Shown: piece by piece, positions 5,619-10,770 of the stretch
Layout of the letters: every line of letters starts with the position of its first letter
Numbering within the stretch: the first letter of the stretch is position 1
DNA from: Pirellulaceae bacterium
GTDB lineage: Bacteria; Planctomycetota; Planctomycetia; Pirellulales; Pirellulaceae
Length of the DNA: 10,770 bases
Direction of reading: 5' to 3'
Assembly (NCBI GenBank): GCA_013002105.1
Contig: JABDKS010000821.1
Location: 1 to 10,770, forward strand
Notes under the pieces: generated by a model
What the model saw: the letters and a program-made list of their open reading frames with translations, nothing else
Database searches by the model: none
Told to the model about the DNA's origin: nothing
Made by a program: the position numbers and the translations under genes

Positions 5619-8600
5619 ATGGTGCGCTGGACCTTAACGCTCGCTGTTTGTTTTTTATCGATCGCCATCGCGTTGCCTGTCAAGATTGCTCGAGGCGACG
5701 CGGCCAACGACGCCGCTGAGATAATTTCGCAAGCTGGTTTGACCGGTGGGTTTGTCGTCCAATTGGGTGCCGGTGACGGTGAACTGACCACGGCCCTGGG
5801 CAAATCACAAACCGTTCAGGTACACGCACTCGTGCGCGATCCATCAGCGATCGCACCGCTGCGTCAAAAACTACGATCGGCCGGCGTCTACGGCGACATC
5901 AGTGTCGACCGAATCGATGGCAAGGAATTGCCCTACGTCGACAACTTGGTGAACCTGTTTGTCAGCGAGGAACTCGGGGACGTATCGATGGACGAAGTCA
6001 ATCGTATATTGGTTCCCAACGGCGTTGCGATGATCAAGCAGCACGGCGAATGGAAAAAAACCGTCAAACCTCGACCAGCAAATATCGACGAGTGGTCCCA
6101 CTACCTTCACGACGCGACCGGTAACTCAGTCGCCGACGATGACGTGGTGGCGCCACCCAGACACCTGCAATGGGTCGGCAGTCCTCGCTGGTCCCGACAC
6201 CATGACCGCATGGCCAGCATGAGTGCTTTGGTCTCCACCGGCGGTCGGATGTTCTACATCATGGACGAAGGAAGTCGTATCTCGATCCAGCTCCCGCCCA
6301 AGTGGAAACTGATCGCGCGCGACGCGTTCAATGGCAGCGTCCTTTGGAAACGCGACATTGCCGACTGGCAAGCCCACCTGTGGCCACTCAAAAGCGGTCC
6401 CACACAACTTTCACGACGTCTGGTGTCCGATGACAAAACGGTCTTCGTGACACTCGGCTACAACGCACCCCTGACTGCGTTGGATGCTGCGACAGGCAAT
6501 ACGCTACGCACTTACGAAGGCAGTGACGCGACCGAAGAAATCATCCACACGGGCGGGCGACTCTTTTTGGTCGTCCGAAAAAGCAAAGCGGAATTACAAG
6601 ACTACATTCCGCTGCACGGCACGGTAGGCGACCAGGCACGCAGCCGCGACATTTTTTACAACGAAGAACCGCGCGTGGTGATGGCCTACGACGCGCAATC
6701 GGGCGAACAACTGTGGGCAAAACAAAGCAAAGTCTCTCCGTTAACGCTGGCCGCTGATGGGACGAACGTCTTCTTTCACGATGGCGAGAAAGTGGTCAGC
6801 CTGAATCAAAAGTCGGGCGAGGTTGCTTGGCAAAGCGAGCCGGTGACACGACGTCAATCCTTTACGTTCAATTTCGGTCCACGATTGGTCGTCCACGACG
6901 ATGTGGTGCTTTACAGCGGCGGCGACGGTAAGATGAAAAGCCTGGATGCCAAGAGCGGCGAAGAACTCTGGAACAGCACGTTCCCCAACAGTGGCTACCA
7001 AAGCCCGCAAGATTTGATGGTCATGAAGGGCCTCGTTTGGCTGGCTCCGCTCACGTCGGGCAAAGATTCCGGCGTCTATACCGGACGTGATCCGCGAACC
7101 GGCGAAGTCAAAAAGGAGTTTGCGCCAGACGTTGAAACCTACTGGTTTCATCACCGGTGTTACATCGCCAAAGGCACACAGAATTTCTTGATGCCGTCGC
7201 GAACCGGGATCGAATTTGTGAATCCCGAAGACGAACATTGGGATATCCATCACTGGGTGCGTGGCGGATGTCTGTACGGGGTCATGCCGTGTAATGGTTT
7301 GACTTATGCACCGCCACATAATTGTGCGTGTTATCCCGAAGCGAAATTGTTCGGCTTTAATTCACTCGCGCCGATGGCACCGACTCGGCCGATTCCAGCG
7401 GAAGTTCCCGAGACGGGTCGACTGGAGAAAGGACCCGCGTTCGGTGCTCCATTGAGTCGACCAGCGACTGCCCCAAGTGATGACTGGCCGACCTATCGTC
7501 ACGACTCGGGACGTAGCGGCACCACCACCAAACCGATCGCCAGCAAAGTCGCTGAGAAATGGACGGTCGATTTGGGTGGTCGTCTAACGTCGCCAGTGAT
7601 CGCCGGTGGGAACGTTTACGTCGCGCAGATCGACAACCACACTTTGTATGCGCTGGATGAATCGACCGGCGACGTCAATTGGACGTTCACCGCTGGTGCG
7701 CGGATCGATTCGCCACCGACGATCTCGCGCGGCCGCGTCGTCTTTGGTGGCGCCGATGGTTGGGTTTACTGTCTGACCAACGACGGCCAATTGGTATGGC
7801 GTTATCGAGCCGCACCGATGGATCGACGCACGATGGCGTATGAACAACTTGAATCGCTTTGGCCGGTTCACGGGAGCGTCCTCATTCACAACGACACGGT
7901 CTACTGTGTCGCCGGTCGATCCAACTTCCTCGACGGCGGACTGCGCTTGATCCGGTTGGACTTGGCCAGCGGCAAAAAACTATCTGAAACAATCATGGAC
8001 GAGACCAATCCCGAAACGGGTAATAATCTGCAGGAGAAGTTGCAAATTCTGCAGATGCCTGTCGGGCTTCCCGACATTCTTTCCTGCGACGGCGAACACA
8101 TCTTTATGAAGTCGCAGAAGTTTGATCTCGAGGGCAACCGGTTAGAAATTGGACCCAACTCGGGTGACTTCGCCGGCCAAGCTTCCAAGCAACGTGGCAA
8201 AGACGCTCACATCTTTGCCCCGATGGGTTTTCTGGACGACACATGGTTTCACCGTTCGTACTGGGTGCTCGGTCAAAGTTTTGCCGGCGGTCATGGCGGC
8301 TATTATCAAGCCGGTCGTTTTGCTCCCTCGGGCCGCATTCTTGTGAAGGGCAACGGCTACGTTTTTGGCTACGGGCGAAAACCGCAATACTTGCGTTGGA
8401 CCACCACGCTCGAACATCAACTCTTTGCCGCGGATCCCAATCCGCCTGAGATTCCGGCTGGATTCGGCAAAAAAGGTGGTGGTGGAGCCATTCCAGGTGC
8501 TTACGCACAATTTCCAAAATCACCCAGCCTGAACCCCGCTGGTAAACCGTTGACGATCGAAGCCTGGGTGACGACAACGAAACCGCAAGGTGTTGTTGTT

Positions 8601-9509
8601 GCCCGCGGCGGCCCGGCGGATGGATTTGCACTGACGCTCGAAGGAGGTCGCGCGACATTTCATGTCCGTTCTGACAATGCCTTGACGACCATCCAATCAA
8701 AGAAACGCATCGTCGGCGGCTGGCATCATCTTGCCGGTGTATTGAGCGAAGACAAATCGATGAAGCTGTATTTGGATGGCCAAATGGTCAAAGAAGGAAC
8801 AGCATCTGGATTGATTAAGAACGATCCTGCTCAAGCGATGGAAGTCGGTGCCGATGGGCAAACCGCCGTGGGCAACTACAAGTCACCCATGCCGCTTACC
8901 GGAATTGTCGACGAAGTTCGCCTCTATTTCGCCGCCGCGACCGATCAGCAGATCGCGAGCCGATACGCCGATGGCAGCGAAATCTCCGCTGATGCGGTTT
9001 TGGCAGTCAGCTTCGATGATGGGTCGGCGCGCGACCATTCCGTCAAACGAAACAATGGCACACTGGAAGGCGGAAAACTGGTCGACGGCAAATTCGGCAA
9101 AGCCATTCAGTTTTCTGCGAAGAAGCAGGGCGGCAATGCGACCAGCAAGACGGGCAACAGTTTAGTCGATCCCAAGTGGGCTCACGATATTCCGATCTAC
9201 GTGCGAGCGATGGTATTGGGCGGAAACAACCTTTTCATCGCGGGACCGCCCGACTTAATGGACGAAGAAGAGACGTTCAAGCAATTGACCGAAAGCGATC
9301 CACGTGTTCAACGATTACTGGCCAAACAGGACGAAGCACTCGAGGGTGATCAGGGTGCGCAGCTGATGTCGGTCAACATTTCCACGGGAGAGATCGAAAA
9401 TACCGTCGAGCTTCAATCACTCCCGGCCTGGGATGCATTAGCCGGTGCCAACGGCAAGTTGTTTCTATCCACCCTGGACGGAACCGTCATCTGTTTCGGC
9501 ACGCCATAA
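5619..9509 (+). CDS. Exported mosaic protein: methyltransferase-like domain, PQQ-type beta-propellers, inserted LamG-like domain
   Basis: A 1296-residue protein from the ATG at 5619. Residues 1 to about 27 are a signal peptide (TLTLAVCFLSIAIALP core). Residues about 30-140 resemble a class I SAM-methyltransferase Rossmann fold: FVVQLGAGDGEL (motif I, LGAGDGE at 49-55), Asp74 after the next strand, LPYVDNLVNLF (104-114) and RILVPNGVAMI. Then comes the conserved block EWSHYLHDATGN...HLQWVGSPRWSRHHD, and a PQQ/BamB-like propeller with W-type strands (GSVLWKRD, GEQLWAKQ, GEVAWQSE, GEELWNST). Residues about 549-581 are a Cys-containing linker (GVMPCNGLTYAPPHNCACYP). A second propeller starts at DDWPTYRHDSGRSG (about 622), is interrupted by a LamG/concanavalin-like insert (about 960-1165), and finishes with IYVRAMVLGGNNLFIAGPPD and LFLSTLDGTVICFG. 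No PQQ-dehydrogenase catalytic motif is visible, so binding or scaffolding is more likely than catalysis. The palindrome array begins 5 bases after its stop. Confidence 0.9.
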   Translation: MVRWTLTLAVCFLSIAIALPVKIARGDAANDAAEIISQAGLTGGFVVQLGAGDGELTTALGKSQTVQVHALVRDPSAIAPLRQKLRSAGVYGDISVDRIDGKELPYVDNLVNLFVSEELGDVSMDEVNRILVPNGVAMIKQHGEWKKTVKPRPANIDEWSHYLHDATGNSVADDDVVAPPRHLQWVGSPRWSRHHDRMASMSALVSTGGRMFYIMDEGSRISIQLPPKWKLIARDAFNGSVLWKRDIADWQAHLWPLKSGPTQLSRRLVSDDKTVFVTLGYNAPLTALDAATGNTLRTYEGSDATEEIIHTGGRLFLVVRKSKAELQDYIPLHGTVGDQARSRDIFYNEEPRVVMAYDAQSGEQLWAKQSKVSPLTLAADGTNVFFHDGEKVVSLNQKSGEVAWQSEPVTRRQSFTFNFGPRLVVHDDVVLYSGGDGKMKSLDAKSGEELWNSTFPNSGYQSPQDLMVMKGLVWLAPLTSGKDSGVYTGRDPRTGEVKKEFAPDVETYWFHHRCYIAKGTQNFLMPSRTGIEFVNPEDEHWDIHHWVRGGCLYGVMPCNGLTYAPPHNCACYPEAKLFGFNSLAPMAPTRPIPAEVPETGRLEKGPAFGAPLSRPATAPSDDWPTYRHDSGRSGTTTKPIASKVAEKWTVDLGGRLTSPVIAGGNVYVAQIDNHTLYALDESTGDVNWTFTAGARIDSPPTISRGRVVFGGADGWVYCLTNDGQLVWRYRAAPMDRRTMAYEQLESLWPVHGSVLIHNDTVYCVAGRSNFLDGGLRLIRLDLASGKKLSETIMDETNPETGNNLQEKLQILQMPVGLPDILSCDGEHIFMKSQKFDLEGNRLEIGPNSGDFAGQASKQRGKDAHIFAPMGFLDDTWFHRSYWVLGQSFAGGHGGYYQAGRFAPSGRILVKGNGYVFGYGRKPQYLRWTTTLEHQLFAADPNPPEIPAGFGKKGGGGAIPGAYAQFPKSPSLNPAGKPLTIEAWVTTTKPQGVVVARGGPADGFALTLEGGRATFHVRSDNALTTIQSKKRIVGGWHHLAGVLSEDKSMKLYLDGQMVKEGTASGLIKNDPAQAMEVGADGQTAVGNYKSPMPLTGIVDEVRLYFAAATDQQIASRYADGSEISADAVLAVSFDDGSARDHSVKRNNGTLEGGKLVDGKFGKAIQFSAKKQGGNATSKTGNSLVDPKWAHDIPIYVRAMVLGGNNLFIAGPPDLMDEEETFKQLTESDPRVQRLLAKQDEALEGDQGAQLMSVNISTGEIENTVELQSLPAWDALAGANGKLFLSTLDGTVICFGTP
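8497..9130 (+). other. LamG/concanavalin-like domain inserted in the second propeller
   Basis: Within the large exported protein, AQFPKSPSLNPAGKPLTIEAWV is replaced here by its parts: AQFPKSPSLN and LTIEAWV match the early strands of LamG/Laminin_G_3 domains, followed by WHHLAGVL, KLYLDGQMV and GIVDEVRLY, the standard later strands. The segment LAVSFDDGSARDHS with NNGTLEGG and VDGKFGKAIQF, normally the first strand of such domains, follows at the C-terminal end (about residues 1127-1165) rather than preceding them. The flanking text reads like one continuous propeller, so the domain looks like an insertion into a loop. Such domains usually bind glycans or proteins. Confidence 0.75.
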
Positions 9510-9514
9510 TCGCT

Positions 9515-9659
9515 ATTCGCCCCGCGAACGATCACAAACCCATCGCCGCAGTTCGCCCCGCGAACATTACAATTCATAGTCGTTGTTCGCTCCGCGAACA
9601 TTACGAATCCATCACTGTCGTTCGCACCACGAACCATCACCATCCTTCGCACCGCGAAC
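9515..9659 (+). repeat. Array of five short palindromes (GTTCGC-NCC-GCGAAC family)
   Basis: Five 15-base units occur at 9515-9529 (ATTCGCCCCGCGAAC), 9551-9565 (GTTCGCCCCGCGAAC), 9585-9599 (GTTCGCTCCGCGAAC), 9620-9634 (GTTCGCACCACGAAC) and 9645-9659 (CTTCGCACCGCGAAC). Start-to-start distances are 36, 34, 35 and 25 bases. Each can form a six-base-pair stem (one or no mismatch) with a three-base NCC loop, always in the same orientation. The spacers of the first three units are themselves related (pattern ATYACRAAYYCAT), so this is a decayed tandem repeat of about 35 bases, not a CRISPR array with unique spacers. It fills most of the 212-base gap between the large propeller gene and the next gene. 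Role unknown: REP-like element, transcript-end structure or protein-binding sites. Confidence 0.85.
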
Positions 9660-9721
9660 CGCCACACCAATCCACTACAACCAACCCGCCAATTCACGCT
9701 CAACGGCTAACCTCGTCCGTC

Positions 9722-10708
9722 ATGCCCCGCATTCTCTTTCCCATCGCAGGTTTGTTCGTCGTTGCGCTCGTCCACGCCTGCAACATTCCGGTTTTTCGAT
9801 ACGCCTTGGAACGGTGGCGACCCGACCCCTGCGAAATCATTGTGTTTCACCGCGAACCGGTTACGAAATCTCAACATCAGACGATCGGTTCCCTCGAAAC
9901 GCTCGCACCGACATACGACGGTCCCACCCATTTACGCGTGATTCTCTCCAACGTCGGGGGCGATCAAGAACCGGACCACCGTGAACTGTGGCAGTCGCTC
10001 CCTGACGATGCGAAATCCAAGGCAATCCATGAACCCTACACCGTGGTCCGCTGCAAAGTCACGCAGGGCCGTCAGGTCAATGTTTGGCATGGACGGCTAA
10101 GCGAAGTGAAGGCACTGGGAATTACCCAGTCCCCGGCACGAGATGAGATGAGCCGTCGATTGCTGGCGGGGGATTCGGTCGTCTGGTTGATGATACGCTC
10201 GGTCAACGAATCCAAAAATGCAAGAGCGAGAGATTTATTGAGAAGTCAATTCGAGACCTTGGCCGACAAGATCGAATTGCCCGAAGGAGTTGGGTTGCCT
10301 GGATCAGAACTTTTTGCCGACGTGCCTTTGTTGTTGAAGTTCAGTCTTTTGGAAATTGAAGCCAGCGACGCCAAAGAACAATTCTTAATTAAGCTGTTGA
10401 CCGGTATGCAGCAGGAAGCTTTTGCAGCGGGCGAACCGTTACTTGTACCCGTCTTCGGACGCGGACGTGCATTGGCCGTCATCCCGGCGAGCGACCTGAA
10501 CGAGCATCGTATGGAAGATCTCACCGTATTTCTCAGCGGCGCCTGTTCGTGCCAAGTCAAAGAACAGAACCCGGGATTCGACCTATTGATCTCGACCGAC
10601 TGGGACACAGAGTTATTCGGAGCCGACGGCGAAGTCCCGGCCGACACCCCCCAACGGCAACGTCAAACAAGCAAGCCCAAGCTCCTAACCATCCCCAAAG
10701 GAAAATAG
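9722..10708 (+). CDS. Exported or lipoprotein-like conserved protein of unknown function with C-terminal CSC motif
   Basis: A 328-residue protein. The N-terminus has a short hydrophobic segment (ILFPIAGLFVVALV) ending at ALVHAC-NIPVF; Cys20 could be a lipobox cysteine, although His at the -2 position is atypical, so an ordinary signal peptide cut is also possible. CNIPVFRYALERW followed by a strand VFHRE, then PLLVPVFGRGRALAVI and FLSGACSCQVKEQNPGFDLL (Cys275, Cys277) are blocks I recognise as recurring in uncharacterised planctomycete and verrucomicrobial exported proteins; the strand pattern hints at a thioredoxin-like fold, which is inference only. The tail after about residue 300 is polar and likely disordered. 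No Shine-Dalgarno precedes the ATG. The gene is bracketed by copies of the same palindrome family on both sides; the second group begins 3 bases after its stop. Confidence 0.8.
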   Translation: MPRILFPIAGLFVVALVHACNIPVFRYALERWRPDPCEIIVFHREPVTKSQHQTIGSLETLAPTYDGPTHLRVILSNVGGDQEPDHRELWQSLPDDAKSKAIHEPYTVVRCKVTQGRQVNVWHGRLSEVKALGITQSPARDEMSRRLLAGDSVVWLMIRSVNESKNARARDLLRSQFETLADKIELPEGVGLPGSELFADVPLLLKFSLLEIEASDAKEQFLIKLLTGMQQEAFAAGEPLLVPVFGRGRALAVIPASDLNEHRMEDLTVFLSGACSCQVKEQNPGFDLLISTDWDTELFGADGEVPADTPQRQRQTSKPKLLTIPKGK

Positions 10709-10711
10709 TCG

Positions 10712-10770
10712 TGGTTCGCTCCGCGAACCAAACGAAAACCAACACAGAGTCGTGGTTCGCTCCGCGAACC
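10712..10770 (+). repeat. Two long-armed palindromes of the same family, running off the window
   Basis: TGGTTCGCTCCGCGAACCA at 10712-10730 has eight-base arms and a TCC loop. A second copy starts at 10753 and is cut by the window end at 10770. A 23-base direct repeat (10707-10729 and 10748-10770) includes both, with a period of 41 bases; the first copy overlaps the last two bases of the upstream TAG stop codon. The two units match each other exactly as far as seen, unlike the diverged units of the upstream array, so they may be younger copies. Orientation is the same as in the upstream array. Confidence 0.85.

Noticed and set aside
8104..8700. Minus-strand open frame of 198 codons inside the large propeller gene
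   Set aside because: Arg/Ser-rich composition typical of an antisense shadow; the plus-strand frame is continuous and has clear domains.
9566..9574. TACAAT in a spacer of the array as a promoter -10 for the last gene
   Set aside because: No -35 at suitable spacing and the same spacer pattern is repeated without keeping the hexamer.
9515..9659. Palindrome array as a CRISPR array
   Set aside because: Units are only 15 bases, diverged, and the spacers of 10-21 bases are related to each other; no cas gene is present.
9413..9984. Small open frames on both strands across the palindrome array (translations repeating RGAN or FAERTT)
   Set aside because: The repeated peptides come from the palindromes themselves; unit lengths are not multiples of three and no start signal is seen.

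Overview
The window (GC roughly 55-60%) looks like a chromosome segment of a planctomycete, most likely of the Pirellulales (Rhodopirellula-like) type. Evidence: a Gfo/Idh/MocA oxidoreductase, an exported PQQ-type beta-propeller giant with planctomycete-style conserved blocks, several secreted enzymes, mostly absent Shine-Dalgarno motifs, and short palindromic intergenic repeats. No transposase, integrase, phage gene, CRISPR array, tRNA or rRNA was seen. Assignments rest on motif recognition only; no database search was possible.

Layout. (1) Positions 1-2824, plus strand, form a probable three-gene operon: the 3' part of a Gfo/Idh/MocA dehydrogenase, an exported PI-PLC/GDPD-like TIM-barrel phosphodiesterase overlapping it by ATGA, and an exported alpha/beta-hydrolase esterase. 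This suggests breakdown of esterified or phosphorylated sugar or lipid compounds, with exported hydrolases feeding a cytoplasmic or Tat-exported dehydrogenase. (2) 2825-3020 is a convergent intergenic gap with a strong hairpin. (3) 3021-5404, minus strand, holds an exported Asp/Gly-rich beta-helix-like protein of unknown function and, upstream of it, a DUF1015 protein. The roughly 170-base gap between them holds a 55-base inverted repeat. (4) 5405-5618 is a divergent promoter region. (5) 5619-9509, plus strand, is a 1296-residue exported mosaic: signal peptide, methyltransferase-like Rossmann domain, beta-propeller, Cys-rich conserved linker, second beta-propeller interrupted by an inserted LamG-like domain whose first-strand segment appears at its C-terminal end. 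(6) 9722-10708, plus strand, is a conserved exported or lipoprotein-like protein of unknown function with a terminal Cys-Ser-Cys motif.

The most unusual non-coding structure is a family of seven short palindromes (consensus GTTCGC-NCC-GCGAAC). Five lie in a 25-36 base periodic array at 9515-9659 between the two last genes, and two with longer arms lie 41 bases apart at 10712-10770, running off the window. All seven share one orientation, and both groups begin within a few bases of a stop codon. They resemble REP-type elements and are the best candidate here for an undescribed element. I see no evidence for a complete novel defence or mobile system.
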